Positions 15,925-25,221 of a stretch of DNA of 60,826 nt are shown in pieces; position 1 is the first letter of the stretch, and every line of letters begins with the position of its first letter. The stretch comes from Planctomycetaceae bacterium (GTDB lineage: Bacteria; Planctomycetota; Planctomycetia; Planctomycetales; Planctomycetaceae): the NCBI GenBank assembly GCA_020850695.1, contig JADZEF010000077.1, positions 1 through 60,826 on the forward strand, written 5' to 3'. The notes below the pieces were generated by a model. That model made no database searches and had not been told where the DNA came from. It saw only the letters and a program-made list of their open reading frames with translations. The translations under genes and the position numbers were made by a program.

Positions 15925-17016
15925 TCAAGTCCGCTGAAAACGCTGCGCGAGTTCGTCCACTGACAACATCGGAGCGGTCCGCTCGCCCACCATCCGATCC
16001 ACCGAGACCGAATCCTTGAATCCGCTCCCCGTCACCATACAGACGATCGTCGCCTCGGGCGAGACAAGCCCTTCCTCGGCCGCCTTCAGCGCGCCGGCCA
16101 GCGGCACGGCAGCCGCGGGCTCGCAGAAGATTCCTTCCTCGCGGGCCATTCGGGCCTGGACGTTCCAGACAAATTCGTCCGCGACGAGGTGTCCCGTTCC
16201 GCCCGTCGCGCGGCACTCGGTCAGGCATTCCTGACCGTCCGTCAGGCTGGCCACCTGCAGGCCGCTCACCTTCGTGGTGCAGATGACGGGAGTTGCCGCA
16301 GCCTTCCCCTCGCGCAGCGGTCCGGCGATTGTCGCGTTTCCTTCGGGTTGAACGACTTCGACCTTCGGAACGCGCTCGACCGAATTGCTGCTGAGCAGGT
16401 GCTGATAGCCGCGCGCGACACCCAATGCGAGTCCGCCGCCTCCCGCGCAGCAGAAAACGTGGTCAGGGGGAGTTCGCTCGAGCTGACGCGCCAGCTCATA
16501 AGCGATCGTCTGCACGCCCGTCATTCCGACAGGGCAGTCCCGAAACGAGCTGATCTGGAACATGGCGTCGGGACGGCGGCCGCGCTCCAACAGCAGATTC
16601 AGCGTTTCGCCGGTGGCTGCCGGCTCGAGCCCGAAGCCGCGGACCCGCACCAGCTCGGCCCCGTAGGCCAGCATCTGCTTGAGCTTCTCCATCGGAGCCG
16701 TCTCCACGATGGCGATCTCGCAGCGGATTCCCGCCGCCGCACAATACGCGGCCAGGGCGGCCCCGGTGTTCCCGCTGGAACTGGCGATGCAGTACGACTT
16801 CCCCTGCGACTTCATGTGCGAGACGGCGACGACGGCGAAACGGTCTTTGTAAGACCCCGAGGGGAGCGTCGTCTCCAGCTTGAAGAAGAGGTTTTTCAGG
16901 CCGGCCTTCGGTCCGATGGACCGCGAGCGCAGCACCGGCGTCACTCCTTCGCCGAGGGAGATGCGTGACTCTTCAGGGACCGGCGCGATGCCGGCTGCCC
17001 ATTGCCAGATGCTCAT
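15925..17016 (-). CDS. thrC: Threonine synthase (PLP-dependent)
   Basis: This 363-residue fold-type II PLP enzyme converts O-phosphohomoserine to threonine. It has ISLGEGVTPV near the start, the Schiff-base Lys in PSGSYKDRFAV, SSSGNTGAALAAYCA, the phosphate-binding CCAGGGGLALG loop, and VTGSGFKDS at the end. The start is set at Met 17016 (MSIWQWAAG); the in-frame extension to 17064 adds residues with no family counterpart, although the ribosome binding site is weak in both cases. Threonine synthase is the best fit; a related threonine or cysteate synthase cannot be excluded from motifs alone. Co-directional with cmk. Confidence 0.88.
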   Translation of the reverse strand: MSIWQWAAGIAPVPEESRISLGEGVTPVLRSRSIGPKAGLKNLFFKLETTLPSGSYKDRFAVVAVSHMKSQGKSYCIASSSGNTGAALAAYCAAAGIRCEIAIVETAPMEKLKQMLAYGAELVRVRGFGLEPAATGETLNLLLERGRRPDAMFQISSFRDCPVGMTGVQTIAYELARQLERTPPDHVFCCAGGGGLALGVARGYQHLLSSNSVERVPKVEVVQPEGNATIAGPLREGKAAATPVICTTKVSGLQVASLTDGQECLTECRATGGTGHLVADEFVWNVQARMAREEGIFCEPAAAVPLAGALKAAEEGLVSPEATIVCMVTGSGFKDSVSVDRMVGERTAPMLSVDELAQRFQRT

Positions 17017-17100
17017 GAAGGCGATTCCCTGCGTTGCCGAGAGGACAAAGTGGCGCAACCACAATTCGTCCTACGGTAACAATCCCGCCTTCGGGACGCA

Positions 17101-17595
17101 TCATTCCCAGTTGTCCATGATCTCTTCGATTGACCGCGAACTGGCAGCGACTGCCCCGCACAGGATGCCCGATGCCGGCGGAATGTCGAACGGCTCCGGT
17201 GACTCGTCGCCGGCGGAGGCTGGGGTGGGAACGAGTTTCTCGAGCGTCGTGTGCAACATCTCGCGCGAAAGGTGCGTCTTGACGAGATACTCGCTGGCGC
17301 CGCCGTGAATCGCCGCAAGCACCGTTTCCTTGCTGGCATCGCCGGTCAGGATGACGACCTTGACGGTGGCCAGAATCGGATGTGTTCGAAAGGCCTTGAG
17401 TGTCTTCAGGCCGTCCCAGCCAGGCATCTGCACGTCGACCAGTGCAATGTCCGGCGGATCCTCGATTGCCTTGTAGTATCCTTCGGACCCTTCGCAGGCC
17501 ATCGAAACGGCGTAGTCGCGCCGCAGCATCGAGGCGACGAGGTGACGAAACAACGGCTCGTCGTCGATGACGAGAACGCGCGTCCGCGGTTTCAT
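17101..17595 (-). CDS. Single-domain response regulator
   Basis: A 164-residue receiver protein. The acidic pair is D11-D12 (VIDDEP), the phospho-acceptor is D54 in ALVDVQMPGWDG, the switch Thr is in VVILTGD and the conserved Lys in YLVKTHLS. About 45 residues follow the receiver (APTPASAGDESPEPFD and onwards) with no DNA-binding or enzymatic domain. It would therefore act through protein contacts, like CheY-type regulators. Met 17595 is preferred over 17619 because the receiver strand starts at once. No histidine kinase is nearby. The small ORF upstream ends 27 nt before this start. Confidence 0.9.
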   Translation of the reverse strand: MKPRTRVLVIDDEPLFRHLVASMLRRDYAVSMACEGSEGYYKAIEDPPDIALVDVQMPGWDGLKTLKAFRTHPILATVKVVILTGDASKETVLAAIHGGASEYLVKTHLSREMLHTTLEKLVPTPASAGDESPEPFDIPPASGILCGAVAASSRSIEEIMDNWE

Positions 17596-17622
17596 GAGTC
17601 TCGTGCTCCGTGGTGTCATGAT

Positions 17623-17982
17623 CTAAACGCCGCCAGTCGCCCGCGCCACGTCGGAACGAATCCCTTCCCACTCGTTGAACATCGAATTCAACTGCCGCAA
17701 CATTTCCAGGCTGCGCTCGGTCGGAGACAGACTGTGATCATTCCTCGACTGACCGGCCGCGCCGTCGCTGCCGACGACCGCTCCGGTCGCCGGCGCGGCA
17801 TCCGTCTTGGGTGTATTTTGAACATTCACGACAGTCGCTCCCCCGCCTGGCCCAGGCAGACGCTCCAGTCCGGTCACAGCCCCGTTCGCGAGTGCCGGAT
17901 GACCGCCCGTGTTGGGAATATAGATCAGGGAATCCAGGGTGTTGCGGAAGCGAAACGCCTGCGAGGCGGAAAGGCTGCACAA
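17623..17982 (-). CDS. Hypothetical protein upstream of response regulator
   Basis: A 119-residue ORF with no family that I recognise. The middle is Gly/Ala/Pro-rich and low in complexity. The C-terminal 35 residues (SPTERSLEMLRQLNSMFNEW) look like one amphipathic helix, and the protein ends ARATGGV. Its stop lies 27 nt before the response-regulator start, so they may be co-transcribed and the helix could be an interaction partner. The start is uncertain and the gene might begin internally. Moderate support only. Confidence 0.5.
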   Translation of the reverse strand: MCSLSASQAFRFRNTLDSLIYIPNTGGHPALANGAVTGLERLPGPGGGATVVNVQNTPKTDAAPATGAVVGSDGAAGQSRNDHSLSPTERSLEMLRQLNSMFNEWEGIRSDVARATGGV

Positions 17983-18146
17983 GAACGGTCATGCTCGTCA
18001 GTCCCCGCACAGCCCCTACGACCGGGAGAGGTCGTTAGTGTATTTGCTCGTGGACAACACCCGGACCCCGCGCCTAGAATTTCCTCCGATTCGAAGACAT
18101 GAGCAGTTCTGGCTTTTTTTTCGACACTTCCCGAATCCTCTGCGGC

Positions 18147-18536
18147 ATGGACAGCTATCCCGAGCAGTACCTGGAGGGGCTGAGGCTCTTCAATGAGGAA
18201 GAGTTTTTTGAGGCCCACGAAATCCTCGAGGAGCTCTGGCAGGAAACCCTGGGAGACGAACGGAAGTTCTATCAGGGACTTATTCAGGCGGCCGTCGCGC
18301 TCTTCCATTTCGGCAATCAGAATTACGGCGGAGCCCGAAAGGTCTACGGGACTTCGTCGAAGTATCTCGAGCGTTACGGCGAGTTCTACGGCGGCATCCC
18401 CCTCGGCCAGTTCCTGCAGGACTTCAAGTTCTGCTTCCAGGAACTGCTTGATTCGCCGGAGGCGTGTCCGACCCACATCGTGCTGCGGGACGAACGAATC
18501 CCGAAGATTCCCCTTCCCGTCGGCACCGGAGAATGA
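18147..18536 (+). CDS. DUF309 protein
   Basis: A 129-residue all-helical DUF309 protein with the family core FNEEEFFEAHEILEELWQE, then ERKFYQGLIQAAVALFHFGN and GARKVYGTSSKYL. The EAHE...W pattern and the two following helices define the family. DUF309 proteins have no established biochemical role, although the charged core suggests ligand or metal binding. Met 18147 (MDSYPEQYLEG) fits the family N-terminus; an upstream ATG at 18099 adds 16 residues that do not look conserved. The next gene starts 4 nt after its stop, so the pair is an operon. Confidence 0.88.
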   Translation: MDSYPEQYLEGLRLFNEEEFFEAHEILEELWQETLGDERKFYQGLIQAAVALFHFGNQNYGGARKVYGTSSKYLERYGEFYGGIPLGQFLQDFKFCFQELLDSPEACPTHIVLRDERIPKIPLPVGTGE

Positions 18537-18539
18537 TCG

Positions 18540-19292
18540 ATGGCTTCGCCATTCGACCTGCGTCCTCAACTGGCTGCGTTCCAAGGCACCGCCCCTCTCT
18601 TTCCGCTCCCGGGCACGGTCCTTTTTCCCCATATTCTCCTGCCGCTGCACATCTTTGAGCCGCGCTACCTCCAGATGACGGCCGACCTCCTCAAGGGGAA
18701 CCGGCTGCTGGCGATGGCCCTGCTGAAGCCATCCGATGAATCGAGCGATCCCTTCTTGAGCGAGTTGACCCATCCTGGATTCTCGGAGGACCGTCCCGCC
18801 ATTCACTCGACGGTGTGTCTGGGCCAGGTCGTGGCGGAAGAGCGCCTTCCGGACGGTCGGTACTACATGGTTCTTCAGGGACTCGCGCGAGCGCGTGTGC
18901 TTTCGGAAGAGACGGATACGGGGCTTCCGTATCGCATCGGTCGCCTGAAGCTGCTCCAGGACTGCTATCCGTCGAATTCGACGATCGATCGGCAGGCGCA
19001 TTGGGAACAGATCCAGGGAGGGTTCCGCGACCTGTTTCCGGACGTCCAGCTCGACCGGCTTTTCCAGCAGACGAAGACCTCGGAGGTGCCGCTCGGAATC
19101 CTGTGCGACATCCTCGCCTACGCGATGAAGCTCAAGCCTTTGGACCTCCAGAAGCTGCTCGAACAGGTCGATGTCGACCAGAGAAGCAGCCGCCTCGTCC
19201 GTCACTTGCGGAAGCGCAGCGGCGCCAAGTCTTCACGTCGCCCGGTGGCCGCTGCCCGGCCAGGCTTCCCGCCCCGCTTCAGCACGAACTGA
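18540..19292 (+). CDS. LON substrate-binding-domain protein
   Basis: A 250-residue protein consisting of the Lon N-terminal (PUA-like) domain without ATPase or protease. The opening LFPLPGTVLFPHILLPLHIF and EPRYLQM are diagnostic, followed by VCLGQVVAEERLPDG and VLQGLARARV. A helical extension (about 150-215) and a basic tail complete it. Stand-alone LON proteins probably bind unfolded or specific protein ligands. It begins 4 nt after the DUF309 stop, so these two genes are co-expressed and perhaps co-functional. Confidence 0.9.
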   Translation: MASPFDLRPQLAAFQGTAPLFPLPGTVLFPHILLPLHIFEPRYLQMTADLLKGNRLLAMALLKPSDESSDPFLSELTHPGFSEDRPAIHSTVCLGQVVAEERLPDGRYYMVLQGLARARVLSEETDTGLPYRIGRLKLLQDCYPSNSTIDRQAHWEQIQGGFRDLFPDVQLDRLFQQTKTSEVPLGILCDILAYAMKLKPLDLQKLLEQVDVDQRSSRLVRHLRKRSGAKSSRRPVAAARPGFPPRFSTN

Positions 19293-19377
19293 ACCGGCGA
19301 TTGCCCTCGTACAGGAAGTCGTTCTGGACGCGCTGGCTGCGGTCCTGTTCATGGCGGTTGCCGTTCCACGAATGCAT
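19279..19377 (-). CDS. Possible 32-residue small protein
   Basis: A short minus-strand ORF, too short for normal gene calling, starts MHSWNGNRHEQDRSQ and ends EGNRRFSSC. Its codons show the strong G/C third-position preference of real genes here, and its composition is protein-like. Against it: no ribosome binding site is visible, and the complementary plus-strand frame is also fairly protein-like. It overlaps the last bases of the LON gene. It may be real, the tail of a frameshifted gene, or chance. Confidence 0.25.
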   Translation of the reverse strand: MHSWNGNRHEQDRSQRVQNDFLYEGNRRFSSC

Positions 19378-19492
19378 GTTGGAGACGTGGTCTGTTCGGA
19401 AGGGGCCGGGAACTCGGCACGTTGACGGCGACCCGGTGTGGTCTGAAAGGCGAAATCACCCTTGCCGTTGTGGAACGCTTCCGGACCTCCTC

Positions 19493-20869
19493 TCAGTCCG
19501 CTCGCTCGTTCGGCGGAATATGGAGGACAGTCATCGCGGCCGATTCCCAGCCACGCGGCTGCCCCTTGCGCCAGCCGTCCCACGAGATGAAGTATCTCTC
19601 CCCCTTCTCATCCAGCGCATTGCCGAACGAGCCGTCGAGGGCATAGCCGTACTTCTCCCAGAAGTGATCGTGCAGGAAGGCGAGAACCTTTCGCTTTCCT
19701 GTCTTCAGGTCGAACTGGACGACGGGGGTGCCGTCCTTCGCGGCGCCACCATGCGCCCCCGGGACGTAGTAGAGGTAGCGGCCGGCGGGGTCAGCCTCGA
19801 TGGAGGCGATGTATTCCTGCGACGCGACGCGGGCCGTGCCCAGCGACGTAACCTCTCCCGTGGCGACATGGAACGCCCACAGGTCGGCCTTCGTTCCGGA
19901 CGTGCCATAGATCATTCCCTGCGGGGTCTCGCGCGTGCAGGAGCGAACGTGGGGGAGCTTTGAGGGCGTGACTTGATTCGTCTCTGGGTCGTACTGTTTC
20001 CCTTCCCCGAAGACACGACCAGTGGTGTGGGAGAAGATGAGTGTTCGCGTGGGTCCGTCGTCCGCGGTGCAGAGAAGTTTTCCGGTTTTTACGTCAAGGG
20101 CGAAGAACTGGATCTTCTGGTTGGCGGCGTCGCGGCCGGGGGCGGTGCCGCCGTAGAAGATCATCCGCTTCGGATCGAGCACGCTGGCAGGAATGGTGTG
20201 CTTTGCGATGGGCCAGCGGGCGACCACCTGCGTCTCGCGCGTGGCGGGGTTCGTCTTCAGGATCCACTCACCGCGGTACCCGTGCCTGTCGTCAGTGATC
20301 GTGGGGGACCCGCGGTCGGTCGCGTAGTAGAGCCAGCCGTCGCTCCCCAGGTCGATGCGGCTCTGCATTTCGCCGGGACGGTAATTCATGTCCTCCGGAA
20401 AGGCGTTGACCGATTCGAGGAACTTCGTGGTGTCGCACAACAGTCGGAACCGTTTCGGCGTCGCGTCATACGCCCACAGCAACGCCGTGCCCCGCGGCGC
20501 AAGATGGTCGTTCGACGAACTGTAGTAGGTGTCTCCAACGACGAGGCCGTCGGAACGGTGAGACCACGGGTTGCCGGGGTAGTTCTGCTCGGGATAGAAG
20601 GCGAAGTCGACCGTGGGCGGGGTTTTCGCGATCTCGACTCCCTCGCTCAGAGTATTGCCCGGCTTGAGGAACGCGTTCGCCGACTCGGTGACGACGCTCC
20701 GCCCGTCCGGCAGTTTCGGAGGATAGGGCAATGGATAGCGGTCTGTGAGTGAGCGCCCCGGGCGGACTGGTTTCGCGGAGCGTGGCGGTTCGTCACTCCA
20801 CGCATTTCGGCCGACTGCCGCGTTCAATCCCAGTACGAATGCCGCCGCAAGAAACGTTCGCAAAGCCAT
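19493..20869 (-). CDS. Secreted beta-propeller-like protein (paralogue 2)
   Basis: A 458-residue exported protein, paralogous to 8021-9436. The start at 20869 is supported by AGGAG in CTCAGGAGACTGCCG just before the ATG and by the signal peptide MALRTFLAAAFVLGLNAAVG. Propeller-like repeats include DLGSDGWLYYATDRGSP, SVLDPKRMIFYGGTAPG, ADPAGRYLYYVPGAHGG and a final VLHIPPNERAD close to paralogue 1's VIHIPESERMP. It lacks the Lys/Ala-rich linker of paralogue 1. No catalytic residues are recognisable and its function is unknown. Confidence 0.85.
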   Translation of the reverse strand: MALRTFLAAAFVLGLNAAVGRNAWSDEPPRSAKPVRPGRSLTDRYPLPYPPKLPDGRSVVTESANAFLKPGNTLSEGVEIAKTPPTVDFAFYPEQNYPGNPWSHRSDGLVVGDTYYSSSNDHLAPRGTALLWAYDATPKRFRLLCDTTKFLESVNAFPEDMNYRPGEMQSRIDLGSDGWLYYATDRGSPTITDDRHGYRGEWILKTNPATRETQVVARWPIAKHTIPASVLDPKRMIFYGGTAPGRDAANQKIQFFALDVKTGKLLCTADDGPTRTLIFSHTTGRVFGEGKQYDPETNQVTPSKLPHVRSCTRETPQGMIYGTSGTKADLWAFHVATGEVTSLGTARVASQEYIASIEADPAGRYLYYVPGAHGGAAKDGTPVVQFDLKTGKRKVLAFLHDHFWEKYGYALDGSFGNALDEKGERYFISWDGWRKGQPRGWESAAMTVLHIPPNERAD

Positions 20870-21252
20870 CGGCAGTCTCCTGAGGACCGGAGCTTGGATG
20901 GGGTAATTGACTGGTGAGAACTCAGGGCTCCGAATCCATCCCGCCGACATTGTGTGGAACAGCCTTCAGACACAGCAACGTAATCGCTCATCTCCGATGA
21001 ACGTGATACGCGCGGAACCGGGCCACCCGCCGTCGAACTCTCGGCAAGAGACCCGGTTGCCGCCCCACCATTCCAGGACTTTCACAAGCATTCGAGTATC
21101 TGGCCTTCACGCGGGCGAAGTTGTGCGCTCACGGCGTGAGGCTCTTTATCCATTGCGTAGCGAACGTCCCCCGCCGGCTCGCTCCAGCGTCCCAATCGCC
21201 GGCGCTGGTGGTCGTTCCTCGGTGAATGTCATTCCACGTCGAGGAGATCCCG
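20870..21252. other. Intergenic, no gene seen
   Basis: This is 383 bp between two minus-strand genes. No supported ORF or tRNA. A GC-rich imperfect hairpin (GCCGGCTCGCTCCAGCG with CGCCGGCGCTGG, about 21173-21208) lies downstream of the GH13 stop at 21253 and may mark its transcript end. Confidence 0.4.
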
Positions 21253-23448
21253 TCATTTATTCGGCTTTTCCTGAACCCAGGTCGATCCGTAAAGAGGGGG
21301 GAGATGGAGCCGGATCGAACGGGATCCCTCCATTTTGAACTCCTTGCGGGAAACGATGTCCCGCCAGTGTCCGTCTTCGGCCTTGTCATTGTGGTCGACG
21401 AACTGCTGAGGCAATTCAATCGCCTCCTCGATTTCCTTGCGTCCGAAATTCAACGCGGTCAGGGCGAGTTCCTCGCTTGGAAGGCGCATCAGTAGCAGAC
21501 AGAGGCCCTTCGATTCGGGCTCCAGGACGTCCAGAAGTTCGGCTTCCGCGAGTTCATATTTCTTGCGCGCGGCCAGCAGGACCTTCAGCCGAGAGACGTA
21601 GGATTCGGAATCGCGAAGCTGGCGGGGCACCGGTCCGTACAGGCTTTGGGCGCGCGGAAGTCCGAACGCCGACTCATTGGTATCGGGCGCTGATCCCAGC
21701 AAGTCGACACCTCCGCGATTGACCCACCGGTAGTCGCCGTCCTCGATGCGATCCTTGACTCCCTCTTCCGGAACCGGCAAGGCCCCGACCAGATCCCAGC
21801 TCGAGAGGCTGAAGACCCCCGGCTGCAGGGCATTCGTGGCCGTCAGAAGCAGATGGCCGCGGCGGATCTCACGGATTTCCTCGTCGGTCGCATGGTACGG
21901 ATCCTTCACACCGACGGCAGGAGCGATGAACCCGGCAAACGTCGTCGCGATTCCGTCCCGTTCAGGACGGTAAAGCTTGTTCCATGGGGCCGACTTTCCA
22001 GCGACGCGGGACCGCATGTCGTCCAGCATCCGTTCTCGGAGTTGCTTTCCGGTCTGCGTGCGCCCGCCGACGTCGAAAGTCTCATCCTTGCGGTGCTCGG
22101 GCTCGACCAGTTGGTAGGTGATCTCGTCATGATTCTGGAGGTCGTGAACGAGCGAGACCGGCTGGATGTCGGCTTCGAGCAGCCATCGAAAGGCCAGTCG
22201 TAACGGTCCGGCATCACCTGTCAGGAGGGCGTCGAGGCATTGTGCCCGAGTGAAGAAGTCGTACGACAGGTCGGGACCATGCTGGGTGAACTTCTTGAGG
22301 GTCTCCAGGGGGACGTTCAACTCATGAAAGCTCCATCCCCCGAGCTTCCGAATCGAGTAAGCCAGCGTATCGGTTCCGGTTACTGACAGCGGGTGCTTGA
22401 AGTGCAACGTTTTGGTCGTCCCCGGCTTCGGCTCGATCCCCAGGAAGGGGACCGCATCGAGGCGCACGATGGGAGTCCGCCGGCTTACGATGGTCCGCAC
22501 GGCGTCTCCGACAATCGCCCGCTGCGCCGCAAACGTGGGGTCCGACCAGTTGAGAGCCGGCTGCGCCGGCTTGAAGTAATGGAGATACACCCAGCGCCGC
22601 CGCTTTCCATCGACTCCCTCCACTTCGCCCGTGGCGCTCCAGCCGCTCCACTCCTTTGCCTGAGGAGCGGCATCGTTCGAATTGATCAATCCCGGCAGAT
22701 ATCCTTTGCGGGTGAGCTGAGCGGCTGCGTCCCTGGACACATGGGCGACGTCCCATTCTCCTTTCACCTCAGGAAGCAGCGTCCAGTCCTTCTCGTCGAT
22801 CTGCACCATCGAGAACATCCCCGGGTAATCGCGAAAGTTCCGGGTCGCCAGGTGAAAATCCGCACCAAGCCCGGTGTGCAGCGGCACGAGGTCGCCGGCA
22901 ATCACCGCTTCATATTCAGCCGCCACCGCCACCATGCGGCGATACTCGGCCTCGCTCCCCAGAGCGGGATCCAGATCCAGCGAAATGCGATCGAACCAGC
23001 CATCAATCGTCGGGGTGAACTCACCCTCGCGGACCCCGCCTGATCGATTCAGGGGCCCTGTGTGCAGGAGCTCGATTCCGACGTCGTTGAGAGTTTTCCA
23101 GAGTTGCGGTTCCCCCCAGGTCGCGATGACCGACTTCCCCTCGGGTGTGATGACGGAACCGGGGTAATCCAGCAGCCAGACGGATGCCTTCTTTGTCGCT
23201 TCGCGGGGCTGAGGTTCTCCGAAAGGATGCCTCCACTGGATGCCGCGGCCGGATATCCCTCGAGAGGCTTCGGCGGCCTGGTGGAGCATGGATTCCTTCT
23301 GGAGCCATTCCACGTCCCTGGATACGACGGCCTTGGATACAACGGCCGGGGATGCCGGGCTCGTCTCTTGGGCCTGGATCGGTAACGAGAGTGCAAGCAG
23401 CACGATGGCCTGCAGTGATCGGCCTTGAAACCAAAGGGAATCCTTCAC
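21253..23448 (-). CDS. Secreted GH13 glycoside hydrolase, trehalose synthase-like
   Basis: This 731-residue protein has a GTG start at 23448 preceded by GGAGG about 8 nt upstream, and a signal peptide (VLLALSLPIQAQ). The GH13 catalytic signs are present: nucleophile Asp in VRLDAVPF (about residue 331), acid Glu in SFHELNVP (about 374) and transition-state Asp in LQNHDE (about 439), followed by a C-terminal beta domain. Spacing and wording around VRLDAVPFLG and NHDE are closest to trehalose synthase/maltosyltransferase (TreS-like) enzymes, which are normally cytoplasmic. An exported form is unusual and may act on environmental glucans or maltose. The exact reaction cannot be read from the sequence. 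Confidence 0.8.
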   Translation of the reverse strand: MKDSLWFQGRSLQAIVLLALSLPIQAQETSPASPAVVSKAVVSRDVEWLQKESMLHQAAEASRGISGRGIQWRHPFGEPQPREATKKASVWLLDYPGSVITPEGKSVIATWGEPQLWKTLNDVGIELLHTGPLNRSGGVREGEFTPTIDGWFDRISLDLDPALGSEAEYRRMVAVAAEYEAVIAGDLVPLHTGLGADFHLATRNFRDYPGMFSMVQIDEKDWTLLPEVKGEWDVAHVSRDAAAQLTRKGYLPGLINSNDAAPQAKEWSGWSATGEVEGVDGKRRRWVYLHYFKPAQPALNWSDPTFAAQRAIVGDAVRTIVSRRTPIVRLDAVPFLGIEPKPGTTKTLHFKHPLSVTGTDTLAYSIRKLGGWSFHELNVPLETLKKFTQHGPDLSYDFFTRAQCLDALLTGDAGPLRLAFRWLLEADIQPVSLVHDLQNHDEITYQLVEPEHRKDETFDVGGRTQTGKQLRERMLDDMRSRVAGKSAPWNKLYRPERDGIATTFAGFIAPAVGVKDPYHATDEEIREIRRGHLLLTATNALQPGVFSLSSWDLVGALPVPEEGVKDRIEDGDYRWVNRGGVDLLGSAPDTNESAFGLPRAQSLYGPVPRQLRDSESYVSRLKVLLAARKKYELAEAELLDVLEPESKGLCLLLMRLPSEELALTALNFGRKEIEEAIELPQQFVDHNDKAEDGHWRDIVSRKEFKMEGSRSIRLHLPPLYGSTWVQEKPNK

Positions 23449-23853
23449 GTGCCATTCCTCCGGGCGTCCATTGCAGCTCGTAGTCAGTATGGGTTTCGGC
23501 CAGACACGGACGACACCCCACACTACCGCGGTCGAGCGATTGCACCATCGGGGGCCGCCGGATTACCTCGCGGTCAGGAAATGCGACGCGACGGACATCC
23601 GATCGAGTCCTTCGAGCACATTTCCTTCGCTCCGAGATCTCGGAACAGTGCTTCCATCGGCCAGAAGCCAGCGCTCGCCGAAGGACGGAAAACGAGTGGG
23701 TCTAGAGGTGCTGTCGGATGGTCCGGAGACGCGATGACCAGCGTCAACTTTCTGCCCGGGCAAAATCTGTCGCGATGCCCCCGTCTGCGGGCAAGCCACC
23801 ATGCCGGAGGGTGGGTCACCTCGCATGCACGTGAAAAATGTAATCTCAATCCC
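23449..23853. other. Intergenic, no gene seen
   Basis: This is 405 bp between the MBOAT-like gene (stop at 23854) and the GH13 gene start, both minus strand. ORFs on both strands are compositionally poor. It should hold the GH13 promoter; I see no clear element. Confidence 0.4.
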
Positions 23854-24756
23854 TCAAACCGCTCCCACGGCATCCAATGTCGGCAGGACGACTCGTTCCA
23901 GGAATGGCCGAGTGAAGGTCAGTGGTGCCGTGATGCCGATGAAGCCCCAGCAGAACGCCCAGCCCACGACTCCCCGACCGAGGCCGATTCGAGTTCCGAT
24001 CCGGCTGCGTTCCGCCACGATGCCGAGGGCCTGGAGCCCAAAGAACAGGGTCGGCTTCCCCCATCCGGTTCCCGTTGAGCCAGAGATCACGCCGTCGTGG
24101 ACAATCCCAGAGAAGAGGAACACGGCGACCAGCGCTCCGACGGATCCGAATCTCGAACGAATCGGTCGAAAGATCGATTGATGCACGAAATCCCGGAACG
24201 CCAGGTTCCAGCGCCGTCCCCAGTACTCCGAGAGCGAAGTCGCACGAATCGGGCACCGCATGATCGGCTTGGCGTCCACGCCCATTCGACGCCACACCAA
24301 AGAGAGCAGGTCGAATGCGCCGAACAAGAGAGTGAATGCAATCCCGACCATCCCAATCCATGCGGCGAAAAACCGGGAGCGAATCAGCAACGCGGGAGCA
24401 GCAACGTACATGAGCGTCAGGCCGAGAATGGTCTTCGACAGTGCGAATCCCCACTCCCGGAGCCTCGGCTTCCTCGCCGCGTCTTTCGGTCCCAGGAAGG
24501 CGTTGATGTCCATTCCAGGCCACAGGAACAGAAAGCTGAGAGTCCGCCTCGTCGGACCTTCGAAAACGAACGAGGAAGCCGCCAGGCTGGCCCACTTCAT
24601 GGACATGAAAACTGAGTAAGTCAGTGTCCACATCATGATCCAGGGCGGAGATCTTTGGATCGCCACGGCAACCACAGGTGGTAGCAGCGCCAGCGGCAGC
24701 CAAACGGCGGTCCGCGGTTGATCGGTGCGTGCTGAGCATCCCGCGAGCGTCGTCAT
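23854..24756 (-). CDS. MBOAT-like acyltransferase (wax synthase-like domain)
   Basis: A 300-residue integral membrane protein with about eight hydrophobic helices and the MBOAT_2/wax-synthase signature. SLSEYWGRRWNLAFRDFV gives the conserved W-x-x-x-W/N-x-x-F region, and FLFSGIVHDG supplies the catalytic-type His. Such enzymes transfer acyl groups from acyl-CoA to lipids or alcohols at the membrane; the acceptor here is unknown. Many planctomycetes carry several of these proteins. No neighbouring lipid-metabolism gene helps to define the substrate. Length is slightly below the family's usual 320-350. Confidence 0.82.
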   Translation of the reverse strand: MTTLAGCSARTDQPRTAVWLPLALLPPVVAVAIQRSPPWIMMWTLTYSVFMSMKWASLAASSFVFEGPTRRTLSFLFLWPGMDINAFLGPKDAARKPRLREWGFALSKTILGLTLMYVAAPALLIRSRFFAAWIGMVGIAFTLLFGAFDLLSLVWRRMGVDAKPIMRCPIRATSLSEYWGRRWNLAFRDFVHQSIFRPIRSRFGSVGALVAVFLFSGIVHDGVISGSTGTGWGKPTLFFGLQALGIVAERSRIGTRIGLGRGVVGWAFCWGFIGITAPLTFTRPFLERVVLPTLDAVGAV

Positions 24757-25221
24757 TGCGCAATCCCCCCGATTCGTTGGTCACCCAATGACTGACCGCA
24801 AGATGGCGCCCTAAGTAACAGGAGAAATCGTCGGGACTTCAGGCATTTTGCGATGCCCGGAGTCAAAGTCGCATCCGTCGCTCATGAGTCCAGGGCCTGC
24901 AGTCACTTGCCCACGTCCAAAATGCCAAACTCCCACGGCGGGACGGACTCCTTGTCGGCACGCAGCCCGCGGCCGGCTTTCCACGGCGACCATCGATCAG
25001 GCTTGAGCTCGATCCCTCATCGCCTCGCCGTTAACACCACGTTTCTTCTCGAGTTGATGGATCGTCAACTCAGCCTCGCGTGAAACCTGGTTCGCATCGC
25101 TGCGGCGGTTCGCGTTGGTGGACCGGACTTGTTACGCTTCTGGCCCGGTCTGCCGGCGACTGAAGTCGCTCTGTGACAGGGCAGATCTCCGATTCCTTCC
25201 CCTCATCTGGAATGCTCTCAA
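24757..25221. other. Intergenic, no gene seen
   Basis: This is 465 bp between divergent genes. Short ORFs here lack protein-like composition. Promoters for both neighbours should lie here but none is convincing. Confidence 0.4.
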
